Source: Enoplolaimus lenunculus (Eukaryota; Nematoda; Enoplea; Enoplida; Thoracostomopsidae). Taken from it: 64,000 nt of DNA. This document shows, one piece after another, positions 35,041-48,633 of this stretch (position 1 is the stretch's first letter; each line of letters opens with the position of its first letter). The stretch covers positions 95,083 through 159,082 of the forward strand of contig JASANG010004085.1 in NCBI GenBank assembly GCA_030248215.1. The letters are read 5' to 3'. A program made the position numbers and the translations under genes. Below the pieces are notes generated by a model, which saw only the letters and a program-made list of their open reading frames with translations, did no database searches and was not told the origin of the DNA.

Positions 35041-37570
35041 CTAGGCATCTCTATAATCACATTTAATAGCCCATTCGGCGGCATACTGATGTCCAATGCT
35101 ACAACTTTTTGAACACGTATATACCAGTACCGTTCCAAAATCTACACTGTCAGAAACATCGTCCAGCTCAAGCACAGACAGCAAATGAGGCATAATTTGA
35201 AATTCAAAAGCACGTTCGGCACCGCATAGTTCACATAGTGGAACTGTCATAAAAGTAGTCACCGCACCAACATGTATTTCCTGCGGTTGAGCGGACTCAG
35301 TCGCTGCAGACTTTTTATTTTTCCCACACTTAGTATTTACGTTACCACAGTCGTCAAAATTGTTCTGATTTTCTTCTCGTGGTCTGGATACATAATTCGC
35401 TGACGGTTTCACATTTTTCGAACTATTCAGCTTTAAGCCACCATCGCACAAAAGTGGTGAGTTGGACTTACGATCATATCGTATCACTTGCTCTGGATTC
35501 GCTTCAATTCGACGTGAAAATTCGGCAAAGGTGCTGTCAAGTTTGACAGCGCTCATTAATTCGAGAGCATCTGTAGTATCGTCGGACACAACTTCAATTA
35601 CTTCTAAAAGCAACTATAAATAACGACAGCATTCAGTTTAAAAATTGATGAAACCCAGACTTCAATTATTACACTCTTAATGTACAGCTTTTATCAACTA
35701 AGGAACTTAACCATGTTGAACTGAAATTTCACGAGAGTTAAAATAAAAATCTAGCAGTTTCGAAAATTCCACGTTTCCTGCGATTGTGTTTACACCCGAT
35801 GTTCTACCCGAAATATGTCCCCTACTCAAATATGCTTCTTGCATAGTGCACGCCGTTTGCACTTAAAACGATAGCAATAAATTGGGTACAATAAAAAAGC
35901 AACCAACGACACGCCCAACGTTCGCTTCTATCATGTTTAACAATATTGATAACAATCAACTCATACAATAACCCACCAAACCAACCTCCTTTCTCTTTTG
36001 CAAACCGCTCGTATTCCGCATACCGCTCTTGTTCAGATTTTCGAGCACTCTCAATTCCGTTACCATAACACAAAGCATCTTCTGACTGTTGCAACACGGC
36101 TTCGGCATCATACTCTTCCGTTTCAATTACTAGTTCAAATTCCTTAAATAGAAATGCGTTACCATCGGTTCGTTTCCACGCAGCCCATCCAGAAGTAAGT
36201 AAAGATTTATTGTCACTCTTTTCCACAGTTGACTTCTGTGAACCTATTGCACAGTTTGCAGTATCGCATGCCGAAATCGCACAAGTCTCATCTGACTTTT
36301 GTTGTTCATTGACGATCATTAATTCTTCATCGGTTTTCAACGAAGTAGGTATTGCGGAACATTTTAGCTTGTGAATATGGGTCATATGTAAGTCCTGCAA
36401 TTACAATACGTAGGTACTATGACCAGCCACAACAAACCAATCTGCTAGTTTATATTGAAACTTTGCACTTCATCAGCGTTTGTTTCTAACCTATAAAATC
36501 ACAGAGTTGCTGTTTACAATACTGCCGCTGGCAATGGCGCAGTTTGCGGCTGCAACTTCGATTACCGCACACAAATTAGCAAAACAGAAACCTAGCTCTT
36601 TTAGAACCGTCTGTATTACAACATTAAACAAACATACCTGGTGAGTTTTTGAGCAATAAGCGACTGCACTACATTCGGCACAACTGCGTTGGGCGCTTAT
36701 ACCGCAAACAGCGCACAAAGATTGGTACATTGACGCAGTGCGTAGCTGATGACCTTCCTTGCTATGATCGTAAAAGTCGAAATCGATTGGCGTATCAGCG
36801 TAATATAAATTTTGTCGCGGAAGTTGTGAGCGTAGTATCACAGCGGGTAACGGTGAATTGCGATTACCTGAGTAACACGAAGGATTGCGGCATAAAAACA
36901 CAAACAATGTTCGATGAAACGCCTCCGAGATCGAATGGATTGGAGCATAGATCTAAAACTAAATACGCCGGATTAGTATCCCTATTACCTACAAATTATG
37001 AAGATTACTATCAATTACTGTCTATTTCTGTTTTATCAGTCTGTTGCAAAGTTGTTACTGCTACGACTACTGTACTATCAGCTTCTGAACACAAAACACA
37101 ACTAAAATCAAAAACCAAAATACACATAACTACGTCTTCAACCGACTAAGCCATGCCCCATATTTATACAATTTCATTTTAGAATTTGCCAGAGCTCCAT
37201 GATTATAATTTAATTAAAACTGTTTTCAACTCACTTGCAACACAAAACCACAAGGCTCATGACACGATCCGCACTCCACGTCCGACGCATTAGGCACATT
37301 CTCGGGTGACAGCCACGAAGGAAATCCACCAATTTTACTCACAAAAAACGGACTCAATAATGCAACAGCACCACCACTGATCGAATCAATCTGATTCGAC
37401 AAATTAAGTTCCAGCTTGCTGCTACCAGCGTCAATATTTTCCTCGAAAACGTCTTCTGCGTATCCAAGTTCAACACAATTTTGGTCAGGCGGAGGCGGTT
37501 GTGTACGCTTTCTAGTGCTTGACGCATTACAACAATCATTAGAACTGCTATTTTTTGATATATTGGGCAT
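35041..37570 (-). CDS. PDCD2: PDCD2 homologue (programmed cell death protein 2), four exons
   Basis: PDCD2 proteins act as chaperones for ribosomal protein uS5 in 40S assembly (family knowledge). Exons 37570-37235, 36952-36638, 36394-35977 and 35603-35041 join in phases 0, 0 and 1 into about 543 aa. Exon 1 ends with the family's 'KIGGFPSWL' motif and CGSCHEPCGFVLQ; exon 2 continues IYAPIHSISEAFHRTLFVFL and carries the MYND zinc finger (CAVC to CSKTHQ, from residue 192). Exon 3 completes the finger (HKLKC) and has GWAAWKRTDG and FELVIETEE; exon 4 has EANPEQVIRYDR and the C-terminal CELCGAERAFEFQIMPHLLS to CSKSC. The protein is much longer than the usual 340-370 aa, from acidic and Ser-rich inserts in exons 1, 3 and 4. 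The exon 3 donor is ambiguous between two GT sites nine bases apart that keep phase. The start is the first ATG in frame. Confidence 0.9.
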
Positions 37571-38827
37571 GTTCAAAAATCACAAAATGTTATAATACAT
37601 GTACAACGTTCTTTTGTCAGCAACGCAACAATGCAAAATACTACAATGCAAAACGTTGTTTGTTCTCAAACAATATAATGCCCACACTTCAATCTAAAAT
37701 AAAAACAAAATATAAACTTCTTAAGGTGTTGGTGTTGTTTTAGTTCATCACTGCTCAGTTATAAGAGATCTGAATACTCACTTATAAGGGTTGCGCTATA
37801 TATACCATACTGCACAGCGAACCACCGCCAACCGCTACCCCAAGGTCGACCGGATATTAATTTTACCGAATACTGGAACCGGAACCGGATAGCGAATTGT
37901 ATACCGGACCCGGAGCTGGATGTTAACCGGATACAGGATCTAAATTTGTACACTGTTGGAGGTATTTGAGTAGTGTAAAAATATGTATTTATGGATTTAA
38001 GATTAATTTTTTGGTTGGATTTTTTCTTTTCATGTCAGTGTCCATTCATGAATTACTCGGAATTGCAGTCGCTTCAAAATATGTAGTATCTTGACGTGCA
38101 AAAAACAGTTTTATGATATTTGTAATCACAACCACAAATATCCGGTATCTGGTAGCTTTATACCGGCTACCGGAACCATATACGGATGTCGGATTTTACC
38201 GGATATTAAACCAGAACCGGATATCCGGCCGATCTCTGCCCTGCACATCACAAAACTAAGTTTTAAAGACGCACGGAGACGTTGAGTCAAAATAACTTTT
38301 TTTCACATGAGGCGCGGCACCGTCTGGCGGCGTAGCGCTTAGAACATAATCCTACTTTTAGAGCTTTCTATTCCAATCAGAAGTGTACTTTCTTATAGAT
38401 TTGGTACTTGGCAATCGATCAATCTAAAATGCTTTCAGCCTAAGATTGAACTTAAACAAAGTATGAACATATAGCAACCGTGGCTATAGTATTCACTGGC
38501 AGCAATATATAATATACTTTCAATACCCAAAACCGTGGTCAAAATCTAAGCTAACCTAAAGCTCTAATTTTTATTATGCCATGCAAACCATAATATTGCG
38601 TAACGTCCCGATGATATCAGATTTTATGCCAAAATCTTATTTCGCAGCCACAACTGCTGCAGTATAGAGTATCTGAGCCATCTGAATAAACAAATTTTAG
38701 AATTTAATAATAAACAGATTATAGATTATGCCACAAACCACACACATACAATCACTCAGAACACAATATTTTCATACACATACGAACCGTTGAAACTTCC
38801 ATTACTATATGAGCAATCGTTTCAACA
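37571..38827. other. No gene seen; CCGGATA-rich inverted repeat at 37855-38245
   Basis: ACCGGATATTAATTTTACCG at 37851 is mirrored near 38200-38240 (CGGATTTTACCGGATATTAA and related words, with ACCGGAACC blocks on both sides). Probably another TIR element of about 390 bp. No exon supported. Confidence 0.4.
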
Positions 38828-39479
38828 AGGGTGGCAACAAAGGTTCGGATTCGGATTCGGCAAAAATTTCCGGTTCGGATTCGGATTCGGTTGTAGAAAA
38901 GCCGAATCCAACAAAGTTCGGCAATATGATTTTTCATTTTTATGCAATAAATTTTTAAACACCTTGCTATAAAAATTTATATTTTTTATTTCAGGTGAGA
39001 AATCTCAGAACTGACTTCGGGACAAAATATATTAACGTATTAAAAGTTATACGGCTGGCATTGCGTTGATATTCTGAAACAAATTATAGATATATCTGAA
39101 ATTTGCAACATGCAGGATTCGGATTCGGTTTCGGATTCGGCAAATTAGCACTGGATTCAGATTCGGATTCGATCAAATCGTGGGTTCGGTGCCACCCTGG
39201 TTTCAACATCGCCTCACTTTGACAATATTAACTATTCGGTTTCGGATTCGGTTTCGGATTCGGCAAATTAGCACTGGATTCGGATTCGGATTCGATCAAA
39301 TCGTGGGTTCGGTGCCACCCTGGTTTCAACATCGCCTCACTTTGACAATATTAACTATTCGGATTCGGATTCGGTTTCGGATTCGGCAAATTAGCACTGG
39401 ATTCGGATTCGGATTCGATCAAATCGTGGGTTCGGTGCCACCCTGGTTTCAACATCGCCTCACTTTGACAATATTAACT
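38828..39479 (+). repeat. TTCGGA-rich repeat with a 123-bp tandem triplication
   Basis: From 39115 to 39478 a 123-bp unit occurs three times: the word GTGGGTTCGGTGCCACCCTG is at 39180, 39303 and 39426. Each unit is a run of TTCGGA/TTCGGTT hexamers followed by CAAATTAGCACTGG and a unique tail. A related hexamer run with 'AGGGTGGCAACAAAGG' stands alone at 38828-38900. The frame through it (Arg/Phe/Gly-rich) is a repeat by-product. Confidence 0.85.
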
Positions 39480-39520
39480 TACGTTTAGAAAAGCAATCAA
39501 TAAACAATCAGAAACCAATT

Positions 39521-40763
39521 TTATTCCTCTTTCTCGCCTGCACGCGCCGGTTTGGTAGTTGACAAAGAGGCACCTGTGGTTGTTTCGATTTCTGGCGATT
39601 CTTCTTTCCACGCAGTATACACGAAAGCAAACAAAACCACGTGAACAAGCACTACAGCGAGTATTGCGGCGTATAAAATGCTATCTTTCGACGAATAATG
39701 AAGTAAATCTAAATACTTGCAAAGAGACAGGTAAAACTTATTAACGGCGTCGAGTAGCGCGTCCATCAAAGTGGCTACGCAATTTTTATTTATTATTGAT
39801 TCATCCTAAAGAGATCCCCTAGCAAGTCCCAGCTGGCTGACAAGGAATAACTGTATATCTAGCGCTTTGAACTGCCTTTGCAATGATCTAAATACCTGCG
39901 AAACAGTTTAAGACTTTCAATAGTATGATTTCCAATAATTTGAAAGCTGTTCTTAAAATCAGTTGTGCATAGCTTTCCCGAAAAGCGCTCCTACCAAATA
40001 TGTATTTCAGATCAAGAGCTATAATCATAGTGCAACTGAACAGCACTGTACGCGGCACAAGTAACTGAACGATATCGTAGGATACTGTAGTGACCCGAAT
40101 AAGAGGGGGGACTAATATTTATTTCGCCTCTCCAGACGGTACCCCACTTGTTATTCGGTTACAGACTGTTATTTATTTTGAACCCACGCTCCGCCGCCCT
40201 TCTTTACTCATATATCCGGTACTGCAATTATCCATTGAATTAAACGTTTATTTGTCTTGTGTCAATAGCTTGAGCGATAATAGAAGGTTATACTTAGGAA
40301 TGTACTTTCAAAATTTAAGTACGCTTTAAAGTTTCGAACTCAAGTTATTTGGTCCTGGAGTCATTTATGCGCTGCAATTAGGGTTATTTGTCATTTATGG
40401 ACTCCTCTAATTAGGGTTTAGGGACTCTATGCGCTTACGGACTCTTATTAGGGATACGGACTCCAATTGATTCGAACTCAAATGGGGACCCCCTCTTATT
40501 ACCCCTCCCCCTCTTATTCGGGTCAATACAATAAGCACATAAATCACTGAGAGTAAACAAAACATTAACACTAAAGTGACAAAATTATATTTTACATGAA
40601 TAGTAAAACTACCTTCGAATAAATACTTTTTCGACAAAAACATTGACCCCAACGGTATAACAATGATTGAAAGACTGAATATTACGAGTCGCTTCAACGC
40701 AGTAGACACTTGTTTATCGCGTAAATTGGGAATAAACTCTTTCATTATTGATCTATAATCCAT
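39521..40763 (-). CDS. VMA21: VMA21, V-ATPase assembly factor, two exons
   Basis: VMA21 is an ER membrane protein that guides assembly of the proton-translocating V0 sector of the vacuolar ATPase. Exons 40763-40613 and 39708-39521 join in phase 1 (donor GTAGTT, acceptor TATTTAG) into 112 aa. Helix 1 lies at about residues 25-43 (LVIFSLSIIVIPLGSMFL) followed by SKKYLFE; helix 2 is DSILYAAILAVVLVHVVLFA at 59-78 and runs into FVYTAWKEE. Both hairpin halves match the animal family by pattern, including the invariant 'YLFE' and 'YAAI-AVV-VHVVL'. The C-terminal tail is longer and Thr/Ser/Glu-rich and ends KEE, not an evident dilysine signal. The start is the first ATG; a GTG-begun extension is ignored. 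The 904-bp intron contains Family A copy 5. Confidence 0.9.
40085..40531 (+). mobile_element. Family A TIR element, copy 5, in the VMA21 intron
   Basis: 447 bp flanked by TA, left TIR canonical, right TIR changed to TCAATACAA. It is in antisense orientation inside the intron of VMA21 and touches neither splice site. Confidence 0.8.
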
Positions 40764-43700
40764 TACGTATGTATATACACTAATTATATGCACGATACGA
40801 CTAACGTACTAAGATCTGTTTGGCGACAAAGCATAGAAGACTACTAGAATTTCACTAACTAAAGGTCCAAAACTGCTAACTTAAAAAGAAACTCAGTTCG
40901 AGACAGAATTTTTACAGAATGCAAAAAAATTATTACCAAAATTGCCGGAACCTGCGGAGAAAAATTCTACTGGAGCCGGAGGTAGATATTCTGAAGGAGT
41001 CGCAGACAGACCTTCGGTTGTACTCTGCTAGCAGTGTTCCAAACCGAATGAAATTTAAGCGCAGTCGGAATTGGAGTCGTAATTCAAGTTTTTAGTCCGG
41101 ACCGGAATCGGAACCTGGATTGAAATTTTAGTTTTGACACTCATTTTGTTGTTTAGGAAAAATGTTTTGAAAACATTAAATTTGTTGTTTGTAGCAATTA
41201 ACGTCAAGCTCAAGCATATGACCTTAGATGGTGCAGGCCTAACTTTAGTTTCATTAAAGTAAGAAACCCATATTGCTAAAGTATTGTGCACTAATTCCTC
41301 AACTCAAAATAGCAAGATAGCTACCACAATAATCAAAAAAGTAAAAACTTTCGGTGTCACGAAAAATTTTGCCACCCCTGACCAATTTTCATGCAAAAAT
41401 CTGCCAATTCGGGCAAATTTTTGTTGAGAAAGTTAATGAAAAAGTAAGTGCCCCCTCTATAGAAACTTGACCCTCCCCCGGCATTTTACACCTTGTCACA
41501 TAAAGCTGCATACGAGAAGTGGCGGTTTCAGAGTATCAGGCTCGTCGAACAAGGTTTTCAAATGCGCATTATTGTTAAAGCGTTTTCTAACCCCTTCTCA
41601 CCATGACTCGCGCAGCATTCCAAGCAAATTGGCATAAAAAGGCCGTTATTTACTTGAATACTTCTAACATGAGAGCTGTTGGTACCTGAGCAACGGAAGC
41701 CGAAATTTTGCAACGGCAAGTGTTGTTGCCTGCAACATGGAAATTTTTCTCCAATTTGGGGGATCTCGACAGCGACAAAATTTTAGACCGAATATTCAAA
41801 TATTTAATAAGGTGTGAAAATTTACAATTTCGCCGTTAAAAGTTACAAGGGCGGGTAGAAAATATTGATATGAGAAGGGGTTAATAATAAACGAACGATG
41901 TAACAATATTAATGGTGAATTTGAAGAACTTATATTAGACAAGTGTGATAACTCTGAAACCGCCACTGGTCGTAGTGCAGCTTTGTCATAAAAAGTTTAC
42001 AGTGCCTGGAGGAGGGGCAAATTTTTGTAAACGGGGGAACTTTTTCATCAAGTTCTTTACAAATTTGCTTGGGGGCACATTTTTCTTTAAAAAATTTCCC
42101 CGGTGGCATATATTCATGGGGGGTGAAATTTTTCACACGGCATGGGAATAAGTATTACATTTTTCCGGAATCGAAACATAAATTTTACTAGAATTTCACC
42201 CAGACTAGACATTTATCTAAAACCCCGTTTGCTAGTAGGTTTAGTCTAACATTAACAAGCTTGATTTATAGATGTTAGGCATAACAAATTCACTTAAAAT
42301 GGTGACGGACAAATGCTTCAATCTTTTATAATTGTGGTTTGATTTTTGGGCTAACGTAAAGTTGAAGAGATACCTAACGAAACAGAAGAACTATGTTCAG
42401 GAGCACGCACAAGTACCTACTGCACTTCCGTTTACTTTTGCTTTGGTTCGGTCATGAAATTGGACCCTATAGCTTGTCTTGGTTGGGATCAATAAAATAT
42501 TTTTCCGAGAATTTCCTTGGTTCTGTTCGGTAATATTTTCCTGAGCACTTCCTTGGTTCAGTTAGCCAGTTTACCTCGGCTTGGTAAAACTTTTCCGAGC
42601 GTTACCGTTTGTGCAAAACATCATGGAATCAGGATCCCCACAACACACAAGTAGCAATGATAGAATATGACGGTTCAAATATCTGAAGTATTGTATATAT
42701 AGCGTCAATGAAATATCCTCGGTAATCGGAATTATTCACCTACACTAAAGCCTGCTTGGCTATGGCTAGCCCGCTCAACAGACCGAGAGTAACTGCAAAA
42801 GGAATTTCAGCCACACTAGAACTCGTGTTGTAGCTAGTTGGCGGTCACACTATAGACGATAAAAACAAATTGAAAAATTTTAATAACAAAAAATAGTAAG
42901 AAAGAATGAGCAATTGTTATACAGCACAGTCGAGATCCAAACAGGAAAGAATAAAGATAGCGAATATGATCTGTAGAAAATTTTAAACGATATATACTAA
43001 AAGTTACACGAAGCGGAGACCTAAAGCCACGCTACCAAGACTAATGAAAATTTCTGAACAATATGTTCTGTTTTATTAGAAAAACCGCTTTCTGTGAGAT
43101 AAATATAAAAGCGAACACGAATACGTTTTCTAACGTTTTTATACAAGCAACATTACAGTTTTTTCATTAGCTATTCAAGGACAATTGAGACAATCAAAAG
43201 CTGTATTTGAAACTTGGCCCGGCTAGACCCTGGCAAATAAATATTGGCCCAGAGGCCGGAACCGGTGCCTAACCTACGGAACAACTTTAGTTAATACAGA
43301 CTTGAGAACAATCAAGATAAGTATTCGGAGAATAAACTTCTTGATGGCCTTGCCTAAGTAACTGCACCTCAAAATTTGGCATCTAGTTGATAACTCCTCC
43401 AATTTCATAAGCTAACGCTGTCGCAAAAACCAGACTTTGATGTTTTTTAAAAATCAGCGCATATACCTCCTATCACCCCCTATATGCGAAAATAGTAAGT
43501 TATTTGCGAGCGAGCTCAAAGCGGAAAAATTTTTCTGGTCTTTGTAGGTTACTCTAAAACTAATAGAAATGTTTTAGTCACTCTAAAAATTCAGGGAACG
43601 ATCACCGTATCACCGTTATATGCGCTCCTGGCATGAAAACAGAAGAAAACAAATCACAAAAACGCGTACACTGCGGCAAAAAAAGACTATATAAACTAGC

Positions 43701-44422
43701 GTAGCAACCATAAGAACATCTTACTCACGCGCTCAAAACACTAAACAGTAGCATACCACCAGTTCATACAACTACTACACCACTACCGCCACATGGATAG
43801 AGTTGTTCGTGGACCTTCACACAAAAGCCGTGAAGCCGACTCGCTTAGCTGAAGATAAATACAAAGTTATATGTTATGCATCGTATGTATAGCCCAGACC
43901 ACTGTGCATACTGCGTAAAAGATAAATTGCCCATTGAGACTTTTTCACGATTAAATTTGAGAAAAGAAAACTACTTTGCGCTACATTGTGTAATATACAA
44001 GATACACGCAGGATATATAAGAAAAATACATGACCAACAATATATTTTAGAATGCGTCTGTTTTCAAAGCAAATAGTACAATTCAGTAACTCGAGCGTTC
44101 TACCTTTGTAATCAACATAAGAACCTTTTCGCAAAAACGTCAAAACGGTCTTTCAGTTTGAAATCGAAATTAAAGTAACAGTTCCGTGTTAGATAGTAGG
44201 TATCCCATTCCAATTTAATAACGTTAATTCAACTTACTGATAATTATTAAAAATACATGTACATTTCAATATAATACAGAAAAACAAAAGTAGCAGTAAT
44301 ATACTCAGGGCGTCATTAATTAATGACAAAATTTGGCCATAAGATTTTGTACTCGTTATCATCTCGTTTTGTAAACCACAAAAGTTTTTTCGACAACAAA
44401 CCAGCACTGTTGTGCATGCATT
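40764..44422. other. 3.7 kb without a recognised gene
   Basis: The VMA21 5' region leads into repeat-like sequence: a CCGGAGGTAGAT block (40945-41030) shared with 34920-35035, a Glu/Thr-free AT-rich tract, and a GGGGG-bearing segment at 42010-42125. Open frames here have no domain or splice support. Confidence 0.4.
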
Positions 44423-47400
44423 TCATTCAAATACGAAAGACGTATCAGGCTTCATAAATACGTCAGGATTTTGTGCAGATCGTTTAACGAATCCCAACAA
44501 CTCTAATTCAGCCACAGCGAGCAGGAATGTGATTTTGTGGTCTTTATGCCGCTCTTTCTCTTTCGAAGCCTGTCGTCTACCGATTAGCCGGCCACCATTG
44601 ATAACTTTAGCTTTAGTCGATGATATTCCTTTACCTTGACCCACAACCGGTCCGTAACCCGCAATTCGGACACCGCCATCATAATCAAAAACAATCCTCT
44701 GTAGAAAACTCTCATACCACTCGTTCAGCTCCACTACCTTCCCGTACTCAGAAACAACCTCGAATGCTTTGCAAGTCAGCAATGAACTACCGCTAGCACC
44801 TTTAACGTATCCTCGCTTCCCATCCTTGTCACACTTCGCTCCAGACCTCAATGCCTCCTCAATAGTAAGTTTATTATTCGCTCTCAACAGGTTTTCAATC
44901 TGATCCACACATGCGGTGCATGTGCTTTCCAAGCCTGCATATCTTACAGAAGCAAACGGCAACGTGGCTGGGAATACTAGGCAGTTTCGCAACAGTCGGT
45001 CAATAAATTGTACAGCCTGCCGTCGCTGAAGCTGATAGTACGTCTTTCGTTGTGATACTGCATCGCGCAACCTTGACTTTAGTTTTGACAGCGTGGTGTG
45101 TTCGGACCAATTAGTTGTTGGTGAATTTTGGTGTTTTAAACACTGTTTGACAGTTGCGACAATTCGACGATCTCCACCAGAAGTGCAACTGTCACCTTCA
45201 CTAGCACTTATAACCACTGCCTCGAGTTCCCACTGCCGATCAAGTTCAGCTTGGCCAGCATCCAAATTATCCAAATTTTTCGCAATAGCGTTAATTTCGG
45301 TCAAAAATTCATTCGAAAAATGCTCGCCATTTAATGATTCACAATTAGATAAAATTGATTTTAACTCTCCAAACAGAACTGCCATTTCCGGAGCAGCAAT
45401 ATACGACAAATTTCGTAAAATCTCGCCGTATGTGTCCGACTCAAACACATTACCGTCGCTTGGAGCTACGAATGACGCCATTGAACAATATATTGAGTTC
45501 AACGATTTGCCCCAGAGAGTAATTGGAAGATGCTTCAGAACACATTGAAGCGTTTGCAATCCAATGCTGAATGCAAATTCAGCACCGTCCAAAACCTTTA
45601 GCGCAGCAAGAATCATACTTTTAAAGTTTTTCTTGTTCGCTAATATTAAAGAGCTGTTAACATTGTAATTAGCTATTACATCTGTGGCTGTTTTTGTAGG
45701 TGATTTTTTTCTTATCGGTTTTATTGTTGCATCATGAACTTTAACTAGTACGGCGTGCAACTCTTCGTCTGTCATGCGTTGTAAACGCGATTTTATTACA
45801 GCTGTTGGTAAACAGATTGCAGCCTCCGAATTGCTAATAAAATGACGTATCATCGCAAGCTTAAGCCCCTGAAATTTAAAATACCGGATACAAGAGTTTG
45901 AAACTACGGTGTCAAATTGTGGTTACAAATGAGATTTATTGGGATCATTATGACTAAAATCTTATGTAACGTACGGAATAAAAAACGAAGTGTTGTACAA
46001 CTTTTGAAAAAATACAATAAATACAAATCACAAAGTGACAATATATTAAGTTAGCCAATCAGGGAAGCAATACTAAAAATTAATGAAACATTTCAAGAAC
46101 CACACCCGAAAACTGACAACTTGGGAACTACCCTAAGTCTTGAATATGCCAATTCTTCTGAAGATGAAAGTAATCAAACCACTAGACAGCTTTCTTTTCG
46201 AGTTTACTGAAAAAACTACATATGTACCGACTATTTTATCAATATATACCACTTTATCATACATACGGTTACTGATAAAATTCATATTCGGATTAAAAAA
46301 CATTCTTAATGATTACCTTCACAATCCCATCCACTGCAAAATTATGACATAAAAACATATTCGTCAACGCTAACACCTGCTTTGGATGTAACCGAAATGT
46401 GAGTTGATTCCAATCAGTTAGCCCTAAACGTCGATGCACAGTCTCATTCGCTTCGTTTTTTCCTCGAACACCGCTATCTTCCAAATTTTCATTACCATCG
46501 GCAAGATAATCCGAGCGATAACCAGTTTTGCCCAACACCAGCACATTACTTAGTTTTGTCAAAAAAGGTAACATGGGCTGAATTTGGAAATGTTTTAATT
46601 CCAGATGCGACATAAGTGAGGTACATACATAGCGATATATTCCTGCAGTGACACTAGAAAGACTCAAAATTAAACGTAGCCTTGATTTGAAAGCTGCAGA
46701 CGCATTTGTAAGCACTGTAAGAAACTCAGACAAGATCACCGGGTCAAATGATTCAAGTGACTGCAGTATGATAACGAACTGGATATGCCCCAACGGACTG
46801 GGCCTAGCTGTTCTGTTCTTATTACCAATAACACTTGGCTGAAAGTAAGGCAACAAAATGTGATCAATGCCGTCCATTAACGCGGAAATAGTTGACGGCT
46901 TGTATGCAAGCACGGTATCCATATCCTAAAAGAAAACCAAAGACAATATCTATCATAATGGGAACTGCGATCTACGTTGATAAAAATTATACTTGTACCC
47001 AGACCGTCACAACAATTATTATCTTGGGCTGGTTTCAACCGTAAACTACTTGCAAACAGTAACCAGATCCTGGTAAACCGGAACCGGAACTTTAAAAAAT
47101 TCCCTAAACGCACCCTTTTCTGTGAGAAACCATTTTTTGCATGAGATAAATGAACTCATCAATGAAATTTTATTGGCATCAAATAAAAACTGACAAAAGC
47201 GTAACGGTGATAACAGAAATAGGGCGTAGTAGTAGCTCTTTTACAGAACAAGGTTACAAAAAGCGTCAACCGTACGTTTCGGTTCCGGTTCAGCAGGTTG
47301 CGGTTCCGGTTTGTAATCATGAAACAGGAACCCAAACCTGCTAATCCGAAACTTCGGGTCGAACCCTGATCGTTGATCGTCACCTTTTAAAATAAAACTT

Positions 47401-48633
47401 TTCTTTCGATGTTCGCCTTGGGAGACTAAATAGAAATATCGCTAATGCCACTGAATGAATAAGCAATCTTCAAGCTGTGACCGGATATCCAGCTGCGGTC
47501 AAACGTCTTGCAGAAAATAGACACTCGGTTTCGCTCTTGAAATCTGGTACAAACCATTGGGATACCGGTAACAGGTACCTACAGTAAGCGGAATCTGACC
47601 GTTGTATTGCAAAGCGGACATTTTGGTACTAATACGTATGCAAAGAGTTAATATGACAAAACATTATCAAATGTAATTATGCACATACCACACCATAATA
47701 TCTTTAGTAAGTTTGGTTTCGGCATTAATTAATGCAGCTGAAAACGAAGTTATGTACGTAGATTGTAAACGCCAGTAAATTGTCCAGTAAGTAAAGAAAT
47801 TAATCAAAATGGCCCTAAATTTCGTTTTGTACTATCCAGTTGGACATCCATATCTAATAGAAACTTAAAAGTCAACGCAGACGTAATTAAACGAAGCTAA
47901 ATGCAAAACAATATTGCAAATTACTTACATGCTGTTTTTGAACAAGTCTATTCTTCTCTCCATCAGTCCTGCTTGAGCTTCGTTTTCTAAGCTTCGATCC
48001 TGAGTCTAATTTGTTTTTCCTACTTGTTTCATCCGATTTCAACATACCTGTTGCAATGACCAAATCCACCCAAAACTTTGATATCATTTCGGCAAGCAGT
48101 GCTTTCATCTTTAATGTAGTGTGTGGAACAACACGTAATACTATCGATTTCGGCACTGCTACATGACACGTCTCATTCAAACCTTGCTCTCTAATTACAG
48201 ACCCATTTTTAGTTAGCTCATTCTGGATCATGGTCAACACCGTTGCCTGTGCCCCGACATCTTGTCCGCAAAAAATGGAAGCTGTACGGATCCGACACAA
48301 TTCCGCAGCATTCAACAGCATCCCGCCGGTACTCATGGCTGCGGGCACCCAGGACTTCTTATCCAAAAACTGCATCACACCAGAAACCAACTCGTTTGTT
48401 TCAGCGTCAAAAATGTCAGTTACCGCTCTCTCTACAACATGTAGTTGGTCCTTGAACGTGTCATAACGCATCTCATCGTTTGGGCGAAATCGTTTATAAC
48501 GCCCGTGGCGATTGTTGAACAATTGGCAGTGATTGTCCATTTCACTGCACAGCTGACTAAAAATCTCTTTTTCCTCGAGCCGCCGTTTCGTTCCTCGGTT
48601 ATAAACTGCATTCTTATCTGTTGTTATATCCAT
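44423..48633 (-). CDS. ORC3: Origin recognition complex subunit 3 (ORC3), three exons
   Basis: ORC3 is part of the six-subunit complex that marks replication origins and loads MCM helicase in the nucleus. Exons 48633-47929, 46925-46317 and 45868-44423 join, all in phase 0 (donors GTAAGT and GTAATC, acceptors TTTTAG and TTTCAG), into about 919 aa. Exon 1 contains the N-terminal ATPase-like region, with the 'PAAMSTGGM' stretch where the family has its 'PtA.l.tGvN' loop. Exon 2 holds FVIILQSLESFDPVILSEFL, matching the 'vvi..DlE.F...vL.dfi' core, and HPKQVLALTNMFLCHNF. Exon 3 holds KLAMIRHFISN and the winged-helix end, FLLAVAELELLGFVKRS. It is about 200 aa longer than vertebrate ORC3, mostly in linkers (Lys/Arg/Ser-rich end of exon 1). 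An additional small exon within the 1.0-kb first intron cannot be excluded. Confidence 0.9.

Noticed and set aside
36649-37149. 166-codon plus-strand frame
   Set aside because: Antisense shadow of PDCD2 exon 2 and intron 1.
39180-39488. 102-codon Arg/Phe/Gly-rich frame
   Set aside because: Arises from the 123-bp tandem repeat; no gene character.
40090-40329. 79-codon frame, and the similar one at 32929-33249
   Set aside because: Both start inside Family A termini and are not conserved in the other copies; element sequence, not a gene.
35041-48633. Operon of PDCD2, VMA21 and ORC3, all on the minus strand
   Set aside because: Intergenic distances of 2-4 kb filled with repeats are far too large for a nematode-type operon.
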